64,000 bases of DNA from CAWHNT01 sp963830775 (GTDB taxonomy: Bacteria > Pseudomonadota > Alphaproteobacteria > Geminicoccales > Geminicoccaceae). The stretch is from positions 62,001 to 126,000 of the forward strand of contig CAWHNT010000032.1 of NCBI GenBank assembly GCA_963830775.1, written 5' to 3'. Both the position numbers and the translations under genes were made by a program. Below are positions 36,737 to 46,109 of this stretch, one piece after another; the stretch's first letter is position 1, and every line of letters begins with the position of its first letter. The notes under the pieces are model-generated. The model saw only the letters and a list, made by a program, of their open reading frames with translations, searched no databases and was not told the origin of the DNA.

Positions 36737-38422
36737 TCAGGATACGTCGTCGGCGCGGTCAGAAACGCCAGGATTGGAAAAAAGTACAACACCACGACAG
36801 CCGAGCTCCGTCGGCAAGAACAGCCACTGGCATGAAAGCCCGTGCGGGCAGGAGAGCCGACTTCGTCGGCAGGAAAGAGAAGAAGCTTCTCGAACTTCTT
36901 TTCCTGCCGCCGTCAGCCGGCTTTCGTGCCAATGGCTATCCTGCCCGCGCGGGGCTGTCCTGCCGACGAAGCTCGGCTGTCCGTTTCCATCGGCAGGGCA
37001 AGATGCAGCAGGACAACGGGCATCGGGAACAGGAACAGCGAAAGCGTCAGCGAGAAGCGCCATCAGCGACATGGCAACGAGCTTCAGCCCACCCAGCACC
37101 GAAAGAAATGCGACGCCCGCGAGCGTACCCTTCAGAGACGTGTGGGCTCGCTTGAATGTCACCGTCGATCCCAGCTTTTGCAGGGCGGTCAGACGCCGCT
37201 AAACCGAGGGAAACATTGGCACCCAGCCATTGAACTTGCCCTTGCGGCCCACTGTGACTCACGGACAGATGATCGGCCCACGAATCGATCGTCTGGCCAC
37301 CGCCCATCTTCATGAGCGCGCGCGCCAGCGTGTCTGGGTCGCGCGTCAGGCGTACGGCTGTCGCGTCAGCCAGGTATTTTCGCTGCCGCCATGCAAATCC
37401 AAGCATCGATCCGAGGAAGAATTCACTGACAGTGCCGCCGAAGAACCCCATCAGAACGACCGGGCCCATCAACACGAACTGCACTCCGGCGCGAACTCTC
37501 TTCACGAACGTGCTGGCTTCTTGCGCTTCACCGGCAGGAGTGCGTTGCTCTTCGATCGGTGCATACGGATCCGCGATCATCGCCATGAGCCGTCGGGCAC
37601 GGGCTTTGGTAGGCAGGATGAACAGCCCAACCATCCTAACGACCGGCGCGACGAGATCCTTGCGGTTGTCGGACAGGAGGGACTGACAAGCGGCTCAGCA
37701 CGCCGAAGAAGCACGTCACGAGAGCCGAACGCAAGCCGATCGCTACGTCCCCGTTCGCGAGCGAGCCGACGAGGTGCGCGGCCACACCCTGAAGCTCCGC
37801 CCGATTGAGCTCGGTTAGCAGGGATTCCGAGATGACAATGGTCGCGTGCGTATCGTCTGTACCGATGATCGCCGCATTGTGCCCGAGCTGAGTCACCAGC
37901 ACTCGCGGGGGAGATAGTCGAGCTGCAATGGACATCTCGCTGATCACATTGGCGAAGCGTTGCTCGGCAAGCAGCTGCGATGTCGGCGGCCGCGCTTTGA
38001 GCATCGCCCGCATCGAGTGTCGCCGCCTCGCGCAGTGCCCGGTAGAGCGCAAAGAGCAACAGGCTCACCCAGACGGCACCGGGCGCGATGACGATGAGGG
38101 CAATGCGCACCCAGTCCGCGATAGAGACGCCGTCAGCGGCCGCGGCATGGACGATTCGGCCACGCCGACGAGCACGTCGCGGCGTGGGCACGAGCAAATT
38201 GACGAGATCGAGCACGATGATGATGACAGCGTAGGCGAGCGGCGCCGTCATGACACCGACGACGAGCGTCGCAACAGCGATCGCGGTTGCGGCCACCACC
38301 GTGACACGCCACGACATCCGGCGATGTCGCGCGATCGCCGCGAAGAAACTCTCACGCTCGGCTGCGGAGAATTGTGTCCAGTCGTGACCGTCGTCGTAAA
38401 AATCGGCCGAGGTGGTCGCCAT
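36737..38422 (-). pseudogene. Second M48-like pseudopeptidase copy, frameshifted with altered C-terminus
   Basis: Tandem paralogue of the preceding protein, starting MATTSADFYDDGHDWTQFSA at ATG 38422, near-identical to MATTSADLYDDGHDWTQFSA. Breaks lie near 38160, 37990, 37660 and 37230. The motif LQGVAAHLVGSLANGD is present in the frame at 37636-38052 and QRKYLADATAVRLTRDPDTL at about 37350, so it shares the lost zinc ligands. The C-terminus after TFKRAHTSLKGTLAG diverges and runs into a repeat-rich tract (36800-37010), so the exact end is uncertain. Confidence 0.65.
36800..37010. repeat. Inverted-repeat tract with TCGGCAGGA units
   Basis: Left part (AGCCACTGGCATGAAAGCCC, GTCGGCAGGAAAGAGAAGAAG) is mirrored on the right (CTTCTTTTCCTGCCG, GGCTTTCGTGCCAATGGCT, TCCTGCCGACGAAGCTCGGC). 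The tract could form a long imperfect stem. It resembles REP/BIME-type elements and covers the 3' end of the second M48-like copy. Confidence 0.5.
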
Positions 38423-38513
38423 GCGCTCTTGGGCTATGGGAGTACTGCAGGGGAATACGTCGAAAGTGGCCGTGAAACGCCACGGTTGGACTAAAGGGCT
38501 ACCGCACGCCGTG

Positions 38514-38664
38514 TGAGTCGTGACTCGTGACTCGTGAGTCGCCAGAAGCCTCCTGAGCGATAGGAGATCTTGTGCTGGTCGAACAATAAGGAGGGCGTGC
38601 CCCGCCCTGTCCGGCTGACCGTTTCCGACGACTCTCACGACTCACGACTCACGAGTCACGATCC
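38514..38664. repeat. GTGACTC-type inverted repeat
   Basis: GTGAGTCGTGACTCGTGACT followed by CGTGAGTCG (about 38514-38542) is mirrored by CGACTCTCACGACTCACGAC followed by TCACGAGTCACG (about 38629-38660). Each arm is itself a tandem of GTGACTC-like 7-mers. It lies upstream of the second M48-like copy; the 38423-38739 gap has no gene. Confidence 0.55.
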
Positions 38665-38739
38665 CACGACGCCTTTCGTACCCACGGACACGGGGCTCGA
38701 CCGTACCTGAAGGGCGACAGGCTGACCTGGAGGGAAAGA

Positions 38740-38815
38740 TGGTGGAGCTGATCGGGATCGAACCGACGACCTCCTCATTGCGAACGAGGCGCTCTCCCAG
38801 CTGAGCTACAGCCCC
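38740..38815 (-). tRNA. tRNA-Ala(CGC)
   Basis: Complete 76-nt cloverleaf with encoded CCA. 5' acceptor GGGGCTG, D arm AGCTCAGCTGGGAGAGC, anticodon stem CCTCG/TGAGG with loop TTCGCAA (CGC), T arm GTCGGTTCGATCCCGAT. No integration scar is visible here. Confidence 0.95.
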
Positions 38816-39038
38816 ACCGATGGGAGGGCGCGGATTGTAGCATCGGGCCCCCGTCAGGCAAGTCGTCCGGCGGATTGTGGCGACGCTGAGGCGCTAGGCC
38901 CGAGTCCTACGCAACTTTCGGACCCTCAAGCACCGGAAGATCTCTCGCCAAGTGCGCAAAGCACGCCAGGTAAAGCAGCAGACACAGGAATGACCGGTAA
39001 GAGTGTCCAGAATTGTCTGCCTTGATAAATCCTCTAGC

Positions 39039-39111
39039 CAGCCCCTCCGCCCGTTAGGTTTTTATCCTGACGGGTGGATTGGATCCGGTTCACGACAAAC
39101 TGGAGGGGCTG
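39039..39111 (+). ncRNA. Nested hairpin in the IS left end, candidate guide (bridge) RNA region or leader
   Basis: CAGCCCCTCC (39039-39048) pairs perfectly with GGAGGGGCTG (39102-39111). Inside, CCCGTTAGG (39050-39058) pairs with CCTGACGGG (39066-39074) around a T-rich loop. The structure ends 3 bp before the transposase ATG. IS110-family elements encode guide RNAs in their non-coding ends; for IS1111 members the RNA is usually on the right side, so the 40132-40550 end is the alternative. Confidence 0.4.
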
Positions 39112-39114
39112 ACG

Positions 39115-40131
39115 ATGAAACTGTATAGCGCAATTGACCTGCACTCCAACAACCATGTGTTGACCGTGATTGATGAGCAGGACCGACGTGTGTACGAGCG
39201 GCGGCTAGGCAATGATCTGACTGGTACGCTGCGGGAGCTCGAGCCGTATCGCGAGCAGTTAGTCGCGGTGGCGGTGGAATCGACGTTCAACTGGTATTGG
39301 CTGGTGGATGGGCTGATGCAGGCGGGCTACGAAGTGCGACTGGTGAATACTTCTGCGGTGAGGACTTATGAGGGTCTGAAGCACACCGATGACCAGCATG
39401 ATGCCTTCTGGCTGGCGCATCTGCTGCGGCTGGGGATCCTGCCGTGTGGGTACATTTATCCGAAAGAGCAGCGCGGGTTGCGCGATCTGGCCCGCCAGAG
39501 AGTACGTCTGGTGCAGCACCGCAGCGCCCTGCTGCTGTCGCTGCAAAACCAGCTCTGGCGTAGCACCGCGATCAAGGTCTGCGGGCGTGATCTGCAGGAC
39601 CGCAGCCACAGCGGCTGGCCGCAGTTCAGCGATGAGAATCTGCAGGCAAGCGTGCACAGCATTGAGGCGACAGTGGCAATCCTCGGCGAGCAGATCGACT
39701 GCCTGCAGAAGAGGATCCTGCAGCAGGTGAGGCTCACCCCGATCTTTCAGGCCTTGTACAGCGTCCCCGGCATCGGTCCGATCCTGGCGCTGACGATCAT
39801 GCTGGAGGTCGGGGACATCCATCGCTTTGCCGGTGCGGGGCACTTCGCTTCCTACTGCCGCTGCGTGCGTAGCGAGCGGCTCAGTAACGGCAAGAAAAAG
39901 GGCGAGAACAACCGCAAGTGCGGCAATGCCTATCTGGCCTGGGCATTTCTCGAGGCGGCGCACTTTGCCGTGCGCTATCTGCCGGCGGCCAGGCGCTTTT
40001 ATGAGCGCAAGAGCCGCGAGCGCAACAAGATCCTGGCGATCAAGGCGCTCGCGCATAAGATCGCGCGCGCCTGCTATTTCGTGATGCGCGATCAAGTGCC
40101 GTTCGAGCCACGGCGCCTGTTCGCCAGCTGA
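39115..40131 (+). CDS. IS110-family transposase (DEDD type)
   Basis: 338 residues from ATG 39115. Seen: N-terminal RuvC-like domain with the first Asp in MKLYSAIDLHSNNHVL, AVAVESTFNWYWLVDGL with the Glu, and KHTDDQHDAFWLAHLL with the paired Asp residues; C-terminal Tnp_20-type domain with PGIGPILALTIMLEVGDIHR and FASYCRCV carrying the likely Ser nucleophile. The frame is intact, so the element may be active. Members catalyse RNA-guided recombination without conventional inverted repeats. Confidence 0.93.
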   Translation: MKLYSAIDLHSNNHVLTVIDEQDRRVYERRLGNDLTGTLRELEPYREQLVAVAVESTFNWYWLVDGLMQAGYEVRLVNTSAVRTYEGLKHTDDQHDAFWLAHLLRLGILPCGYIYPKEQRGLRDLARQRVRLVQHRSALLLSLQNQLWRSTAIKVCGRDLQDRSHSGWPQFSDENLQASVHSIEATVAILGEQIDCLQKRILQQVRLTPIFQALYSVPGIGPILALTIMLEVGDIHRFAGAGHFASYCRCVRSERLSNGKKKGENNRKCGNAYLAWAFLEAAHFAVRYLPAARRFYERKSRERNKILAIKALAHKIARACYFVMRDQVPFEPRRLFAS

Positions 40132-40597
40132 GGCAAGCGGCGGCCATGTCAGAGCAACAAAGCACGCTGGTAGTGAACCATCATCTTGATTGCCGTCATG
40201 GCCGCCCCCCTCTCACAGCGTGGAGTTTTCCGATGCGCCTTCACGTCGAGTCACGGCACGCTGGCATGGCACTGTCGGTGCCCAACCATGACTCTTGCGA
40301 TCAATCCTTTGAACGGCGTGAGGTACCGAGAATTTTCTGGGGCTCGAAACGAGCCAGGGGCTTGCGGGTCGGGCGCGTGGCGGCGCCCGACCGATCACGC
40401 CTTGATCCCGATGGGTGGCTGGTGCGCATCCTGGATGCGTAACCGACTTTAGAGAAAGGCAGGGTGCGCGACGGAATACCGCGCCGCTTTGAAATCGGAG
40501 CAGAGATGCGCCGACGGTGTTCTCGACCCTGTTGACAAGGGGCGGCTAATGGGTGGCGTGCTTGGCGCCTTCGCGAGAATCATGTCCGTTCCCTAAT
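40132..40597. other. Right non-coding end of the IS and flank
   Basis: No protein gene. The sequence contains several hairpins (for example GGGGCTCG/CGAGCCAGG near 40345 and GGGCGCGTGGCGGCGCCC near 40368) suited to a structured RNA, then the inverted subterminal motif near 40540 and the right arm GGCGTGCTTGGCGCC of the split repeat from 40555. Confidence 0.4.
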
Positions 40598-41014
40598 CTA
40601 CTCGCCCACCACCGTCACCACGATTTCCCGCTCGTGGGCAGTCGTGCGGTGCTCCCAGACGTAAACGCCTTGCCAGGTCCCGAGCAGCAGACGACCGTCG
40701 CCGACGGGTATCGTCAGCCAGGCACCTGCGAGCACGGTCCGGATATGAGCCGGCATGTCATCCGGACCTTCTGCGTCGTGTTCGAATTCCGGACTCCCGT
40801 CGGGAGCCACGCGCTGCATGAAGCGCTCGAGGTCACGCCCCACTGCAGGGTCCGCATTCTCGGAGAGCAACAGCGAGGCGCTGGTGTGTCGGATGAACAC
40901 GTTGCAGGTCCCGCAGCGCACGTTCGCCCGGTTCACGACGGCTGCCACAGCATCCGTAATCGGATGCAGTGTCCGAGGACGCGTACGGATGCGTAGGGAT
41001 TCCTGATGGGTCAT
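40598..41014 (-). CDS. yjbQ: YjbQ/UPF0047 family protein
   Basis: 138 residues from ATG 41014. Seen: VRCGTCNVFIRHTSASLLLSE, ENADPAVGRDLERFM, EGPDDMPAHIRTVL, and GTWQGVYVWEHRTTAHERE, the conserved core of the YjbQ family including its His/Glu metal- or substrate-binding residues. Some members have thiamine phosphate synthase activity that rescues thiE mutants; the physiological role is unclear. The frame extends upstream into repeat sequence, so the later ATG is preferred. Confidence 0.93.
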   Translation of the reverse strand: MTHQESLRIRTRPRTLHPITDAVAAVVNRANVRCGTCNVFIRHTSASLLLSENADPAVGRDLERFMQRVAPDGSPEFEHDAEGPDDMPAHIRTVLAGAWLTIPVGDGRLLLGTWQGVYVWEHRTTAHEREIVVTVVGE

Positions 41015-41021
41015 GGGTCGG

Positions 41022-41200
41022 GTGACGAGTGACGTGTGACGAGTGACGGTGACGAGCAAGACCTGTCAGACCCGCGCGGACGTCGAAATCGAACGTCGCG
41101 GCTGTCGCCGGCCTGCCCAGGAGCATCTTCGGCATCTAGCCTCTTACCCGTCACCCGTCACTCGTCACTCGCAAACTTACTGGTCACTCGTCACTGGCAC
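41022..41200. repeat. GTGACGA-type inverted repeat
   Basis: GGGTGACGAGTGACGTGTGA with CGAGTGACGGTGACGAG following (about 41020-41057) is mirrored by CCCGTCACCCGTCACTCGTC with ACTCG following (about 41148-41171) and GTCACTCGTCACTGG (41184-41198). It separates yjbQ from the histidine phosphatase gene. Confidence 0.55.
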
Positions 41201-41201
41201 C

Positions 41202-41767
41202 TCAGTACCTCAGCCGCACTACCTTCGTCTTGGAAATCTGCGGCACGAAGATGACGAATAGCGTGTCGTACTCATCCTCGCGCAGCGTCACGTTCTGACC
41301 TGTCAACGCCTCGATCAGCGGCGGCACAGTGTTCGAGCTGCCCGCGACCAGCACGAACTCACCGCGGTGCTGTCGCTTGATTCGTTTCGGAGATCGCCCC
41401 AGGTCGCAGAAGGCACGACGTTGACGGGTAGCTTGAAGGACTCGGACAGAGGGGCAACTGTCTGCTGGGTCCGGCGGAACTCGGAAGCAAAAATCGCATC
41501 GAGCCCGCGTTCGGGCTTTGCCTGCGACACGACCTTTGCGAGGCGAGCCGCGCGCTCTCGCCCGTCGATACTCAGCGCCGGGTCGGGATCGGCGATTCCC
41601 TCGGTTTCCGCGTGCCTCACAACGAACACGACGGTCGTGGCGCGCGCGTCGAACAACCACGCCGCTGCGCCCAGTACAACAATGAACATGAAGACAGGAA
41701 ACAGCAGCGGAAAGAAAAAACGGCCGCCGGCGCATCTTGTCGAGGTTGCGATCCATCCAGCCATCAT
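41202..41767 (-). pseudogene. Histidine phosphatase family protein with N-terminal membrane anchor, frame broken
   Basis: About 188 codons. Seen: an N-terminal helix FFFPLLFPVFMFIVVLGAAAWLF, the RHG-like motif VVFVVRHAETEG, DGRERAARLAKVV, IFASEFRRTQQTVAPL, a break near 41390, then GEFVLVAGSSNTVPPLIEAL with the second-His position replaced in a GSSNT context. SixA/PhoE-type phosphohistidine phosphatase-like. The membrane anchor suggests an outward-facing domain. No functional link to neighbours is evident. Confidence 0.7.
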
Positions 41768-42095
41768 AGCAGACGGCTTTAGAGCTCTTCGGGCTCCCTG
41801 TCACGACCCACGGCGAGCAAAAAGTGTGATTCTTGCTGGCCGCTCGCCGCTACAGGGCGGGGTACAATGCGTGCGCTGTCCTGCTCGCGCAGCCCGGTGT
41901 CCATTAGGCGGCGCGCTGGCGGAGCGAAGCATGCTTCGCTGAAAGACACCGCCGAGCCCCTGTACCCGGGCGGTAGCCGGACAGCTCAGTCTTGGTTCTG
42001 ACCACTCACTAATCACACTCATTTCGGAATGCGAGGGATCGCGTTGACTGGCAGTAGCCCAGTCGACCAGTAGACCAGTTGCCCGTTTCGCTCCG
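41768..42095. other. Gap downstream of ureF; no ureG
   Basis: About 330 bp with no gene. It contains CTGACCACTCACTAATCACA (about 41998) and pieces CAGTCGACCAGTAGACCAGTT (about 42060), both similar to the intergenic inverted-repeat family. UreG, normally next to ureF, would need about 600 bp and is absent. Confidence 0.55.
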
Positions 42096-42768
42096 TCAGG
42101 AGCGAAACAACCGTGTGTACTGTGTTTCGTGGCGCGCGCTCGCGAAGCCGTGCATGACAGCACTGATACCGATGGCGTCGTCGTTCATGCCCAGGGCGAC
42201 CTCCATGAGCTCCCGCAGCCGCGGTATGAGTCGATGCAACACCCGCTGCCCGGCACTCTGCCCGAGCGGAACGAGCTTCACCGCCGCGAGCACCTGATTT
42301 TCGGTCCATGTCCAGGCGTAGGTTTGCATCGCTTCCCCAACGTCGATGTGCCAGTGAGCGCAGGCGCGCGCGAACATTGCCGCGTACGACCACGACTCGA
42401 CCGCGCCCGGTTCGAGCGGCGGGAATTCGAGCTCCGCAAGCACTCGCGCCAGCGCCGCACCCATGTGACGATCTTCGGCGCGCAGCTCGGCAGCTTCCGC
42501 GTGCGGCGAGCAGCAGTGCATTCCATCGATGGACGGCATCCATATCGCCACAACTCCAGCCGTTGCACAGACGCTTGAGGATGGGAAGATCCAGCGACCC
42601 GAGGGAGCCGCGCGCGAGGCCATCGACCCAATTCAGGACGGAGGCTTCGTCGCTGACCCAGCCTGCGTGGACGGCGTACTCGAGGCCCTGCGAGAAATGA
42701 AACGCGCCGATAGGCAATGCCGGGCTGCCAAGGTGAAGGAGCCGCAGCAGCTCGTGGCGTCCGGCCAT
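42096..42768 (-). pseudogene. ureF: Urease accessory protein UreF, frame broken
   Basis: About 224 codons. Start MAGRHELLRLLHLGSPALPI with GAFHFSQGLEYAVHAGWV following; then DAVHRWNALLLAARG, a break near 42500, and HMGAALARVLAELEFPPLEP, VAAVKLVPLGQSAGQRVL-type segment (LAAVKLVPLGQSAGQRVL) and C-terminus HETQYTRLFRS. UreF links UreD to UreG during nickel insertion into urease. It follows ureE by 26 bp. Confidence 0.85.
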
Positions 42769-42794
42769 GTGGGTTCGATCTTGTGATTCGCGCG

Positions 42795-43260
42795 TCAGAC
42801 GTGTTGCCGATGCGGGCTCAACAGCACCGAGTGCGCATGGCTCGCATACGCGCCCGCCTCCGGCTCGAAGGGCGACTCCTCGACCGTCACAGCCGAACCA
42901 AGCCCGCGCACCATATCGTCCAGCACGTGATCGTGCTGATAACGGACCCAGCCCGCGCCGATCTGCAGAGCCACGTGCCGGTTACCGAGATGGTAAGCAA
43001 CACGTGCGAGCTGCCAGGGATCGTTCGCCGTCACCGTCGACACGGTCTCCGCCGCTGCCACGACCTCGACGACACGACCGTCCTCAGCGGCCAGCAGGTC
43101 TCCGCCGCGCAGCACCGTGCCGCGCTCGAGCACGAGACCGGCTTCCTCCCCGGTCGTCAGCGCCGTACGCAAGCGGCTTTTGCTGCGCAGCTCGAACGGC
43201 AGCACGACCTGCGCATCGACACGCGCCGGGGCCGGTGAAACGTTTGGAGATGGTCAGCAT
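42795..43260 (-). CDS. ureE: Urease accessory protein UreE (nickel chaperone)
   Basis: About 155 codons. The main frame (42795-43205) contains VLPFELRSKSRLRTALTTGE, RGGDLLAAEDGRVVEV, ARVAYHLGNRHVALQIG with the nickel-site His, and HDHVLDDMVRGLG; the tail is short and only weakly His-rich (HAHSVLLSPHRQHV). The N-terminus MLTISKRFTGPGA starts at ATG 43260 in another frame, so there is one break near 43225. Confidence 0.87.
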
Positions 43261-43462
43261 GCACAGAGTCTCCACGAAGAATTTCCACAGGGACACGGGG
43301 AGTCACCGGGGTCAAGAACAAGAAAAAATGCACGCTGAATGCAAGGCTCCGTTCTATCGGCCACCGTCGAGCCGGTGCTGGCAGCTCACAATCGAGCGGC
43401 AGCGTAGTCGGATTCCGATCTTTCCCTCAATATCCCCGCGTCCCCGTGGAAACTCTTAGTCT

Positions 43463-45165
43463 TCAAAACAAGAAATACCTCTGCGCCAGCGGCAGCACTT
43501 TCGCCGGCTCGCACGTCAGCAACTGGCCGTCCGCGCGCACTTCGTAGGTCTGAGCATCAACGTCGATCTTCGGACGATAGTCGTTCAACAGCAGATCGGA
43601 CTTGCCGATGGTACGTGTCCCCTTGACGGCGACCAGGCGTTTGCGCAAGCCGAGTCGCTGAGCCATTCCGCTGTCGAGCCCGGCCTGCGAGACGAAGCTC
43701 ACCGACGTTGCCGCGCGGGCGCCGCCGTAGGAGCCGAACATCGGCCGATGATGCACCGGCTGCGGTGTCGGGATCGAGGCGTTGGGATCGCCCATCGGGG
43801 CCGCGACGATCATGCCGCCCTTGATGATGAGTGCGGTCTTGGCGCCGAAAAAAGCAGGTTTCCACAGCACGATGTCCGCGAGCTTGCCCGCTTCGATCGA
43901 ACCGACCTCGTGCGCGATCCCGTGCGTGATCGCGGGATTGATCGTGTATTTCGCCACATAGCGACGCGCGCGGAAGTTGTCGTTGCGCGCGGTGTCTTCC
44001 GGCCAGCGCACCCCGCTGCACTTTCATCTTGTGCGCGGTCTGCCACGTGCGCGTGATGACCTCGCCGACTCGGCCCATCGCCTGCGAATCCGATGAAATC
44101 ATCGAGAAGGCGCCGAGATCGTGCAGGATGTCTTCGGCGGCGATCGTTTCGCGACGAATGCGCGATTCGGCGAAAGCCACGTCTTCGGCGATCCCAGGGT
44201 CGAGGTGATGGCACACCATCAGCATGTCGAGGTGCTCGTCGATCGTGTTGACGGTGTACGGCCGCGTCGGATTCGTGGATGACGGCAGGACATTCGGCTT
44301 CGCCGCACGCCTTGATGATGTCGGGTGCGTGACCGCCGCCTGCGCCCTCCGTGTGATACGTGTGGATCGCGCGGCCCTTGAACGCGGCGATCGTGTCCTC
44401 GACGAAACCGGACTCGTTCAGCGTGTCGGTGTGGATCGCCACCTGCACGTCGTACTTGTCGGCGACGCTGAGACAGTTGTCGATCGCCGCGGGCGTCGTG
44501 CCCCAATCTTCATGCAGCTTGAGTCCGATGACGCCGGCGCGATCTGTTCCTCGAGCGGTGCCGGGAGACTGACGTTGCCCTTGCCGAGGAGTCCGAAGTT
44601 GATGGGCAGCTCCTCGATCGCCTGATACATGCGCTCGATGTGCCACGGACCGGGCGTGCAGGTCGTGGCACTGGTGCCGGTCGCGGGACCGGTGCCGCCG
44701 CCGATCATCGTCGTAATGCCCGACATGCGATCGCTTCATCGACCTGTTGCGGACAGATGAAATGAATGTGGCAGTCGATCCCACCAGCCGTCGCGATGAG
44801 ACCTTCGCCCGCGATGACTTCGGTGCCCGGCCCCGATGACGATGTCGACGCCCGGCTGCACGTCCGGGATTGCCGCGCCTTGCCGATCGCCGCAATACGC
44901 CCGTCCTTGATCCCGATGTCTGCCTTCACGATGCCCCAGTGATCGAGGATCAGCGCATTCGTGATGACGGTGTCGGCGACAGCCGCACGACGGCCTGACC
45001 CTGCCCCATGCCGTCGCGGATCGTTTTGCCGCCGCCGAACTTGACCTCCTCGCCGTAGATCGTGTGGTCACGCTCGACCTCGATGATGAGCTCGGTATCG
45101 GCGAGGCGCACGCGATCGCCAGTCGTCGGGCCATACATCTCGCATAGGCGGTCGCGATATTTCAT
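43463..45165 (-). pseudogene. ureC: Urease alpha subunit UreC, frame broken about eight times
   Basis: Catalytic subunit, about 568 codons as in intact urease. Start MKYRDRLCEMYGPTTGDRVR; then GGIDCHIHFICPQQVDEAIA, GTGPATGTSATTCTPGPWHI, GVIGLKLHEDWGTTPAAIDN with the carbamylated Lys, IHTYHTEGAGGGHAPDIIKA, LMVCHHLD with the active-site His, and a C-terminal frame to LAQRYFLF. All metal ligands are readable. Individual breaks are single-base, for example an extra G in GCTGGCCGG at about 44010, an extra C near 44300 and a missing C near 44535, next to short homopolymers, typical of sequence error. Confidence 0.9.
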
Positions 45166-45447
45166 TCTCCTCCGCAGTCGAGATTTCGCGGTGACGAGGA
45201 GAGGTGAACCGAAATGGGTAGAACTACGCCGACCTTCCGTATTCCAGCACCCTGGCTGCCAGACTGCAGCCGCTACCTTCTGCCGTCGTCGATCTTAGTC
45301 ATCTCACCGCTGATCGAGCCAAGTAGCCACGAAAAAAGAGCCAACGAGACAGAATGTCGGACAGGCGAGACTCGCGCGCGACGACGCCCAGCACTCGTCC
45401 GCTCTTCACAGTCACTCCGTCACGCCGTCACGCGTGCTCTCGCACGC
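45166..45447. other. Gap between ureC and ureB
   Basis: About 280 bp without a gene. Near 45410-45440 it has GTCACTCCGTCACGCCGTCACG, again a repeat of GTCAC-type units. Such a spacer between ureB and ureC is unusual, since these genes are usually within a few bases. Confidence 0.4.
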
Positions 45448-45761
45448 TCACAGCTTGCCCATGACCTTCCTTGAAACCCGTAACCGCTCGATCGCCCGCA
45501 TACGCGACGAGCTCCACTTCGCGCTCCTGTCCGGGCTCGAAGCGTACGGCAGTGCCGGAAGCGATGTTCAATCGAAATCCACGCGCACGCTCGCGATCGA
45601 ACTTCAGGGCATTGTTCGTTTCGTAGAAGTGATAGTGAGACCCGACCTGTATCGGTCGATCGCCGGTATTGGCGACCTTGAGCCTAACGGTCGGTCGGCC
45701 GACGTTGATCTCGATATCACGCCGCGCTCGCCGGTACATCGATCTTCGCCTGGGATATCAC
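45448..45761 (-). pseudogene. ureB: Urease beta subunit UreB, frame broken at both ends
   Basis: About 104 codons. The central frame has RRDIEINVGRPTVRLKVANTG, DRPIQVGSHYHFYETNNAL, RGFRLNIASGTAVRFEPGQE and ELVAYAGDRAVTGF. The N-terminus would read from GTG 45761 (IPGE then IDVPAS) with breaks near 45755-45735. A break near 45462 restores the family C-terminus VMGKL at 45448. Structural subunit of the urease apoenzyme. Confidence 0.87.
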
Positions 45762-45796
45762 TGTCGTCGTGCTCCGTGGCTATCTGGTCATCTGCG

Positions 45797-46099
45797 TCAC
45801 GCAATCGGCTGGTGCACCGTCACCAGTTTCGTACCGTCCGGAAACGTGGCTTCCACCTGCACGTCCGGAATCATCTCCGGCACGCCCTCCATGACATCCG
45901 CGCGCGTCAGTATCGTCGTGCCGTAGCTCATGAGCTCCGCGACCGATTTGCCGTCGCGCGCGCCTTCCATGATGGCCGCGGAAATCAATGCGACCGCCTC
46001 CGGGTAGTTCAGCTTCACGCCACGGGCTTTGCGTCGCTCGGCGACGAGCGCGGCGGTAAACAAAAGCAGCTTGTCTTTTTCGCGTGGCGTCAGTTCCAC
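45797..46099 (-). CDS. ureA: Urease gamma subunit UreA
   Basis: Complete at 100 residues. Start MELTPREKDKLLLFTAALVA, LNYPEAVALISAAIMEGARD, ELMSYGTTILTRADVMEGVP, ending PDGTKLVTVHQPIA, all standard for UreA. It is the only ure gene without a frame break. It forms the (UreABC)3 apoenzyme with UreB and UreC, which hydrolyses urea to ammonia and carbamate in the cytoplasm. Confidence 0.97.
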   Translation of the reverse strand: MELTPREKDKLLLFTAALVAERRKARGVKLNYPEAVALISAAIMEGARDGKSVAELMSYGTTILTRADVMEGVPEMIPDVQVEATFPDGTKLVTVHQPIA

Positions 46100-46109
46100 G
46101 AGAACCTCT

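Larger units (their letters stand above)
38975..40555 (+). mobile_element. IS110/IS1111-family insertion sequence inserted in a hairpin repeat
   Basis: The element carries one transposase gene (39115-40131), a structured 5' non-coding end and about 420 bp of 3' non-coding DNA. Subterminal motifs TAGCCAGCCCCT (39036-39047) and, inverted, AGGGGCGGCTAA (about 40538-40549) resemble the subterminal inverted repeats of the IS1111 group. Outside it lie the two arms of a palindromic repeat whose intact relative is at 32171-32272. Exact ends cannot be fixed from one copy; both boundaries are approximate by about 20 bp. Confidence 0.7.

Noticed and set aside
39259..40095. A 278-residue minus-strand frame in the IS110-family element
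   Set aside because: Antisense shadow of the transposase gene; no independent features.
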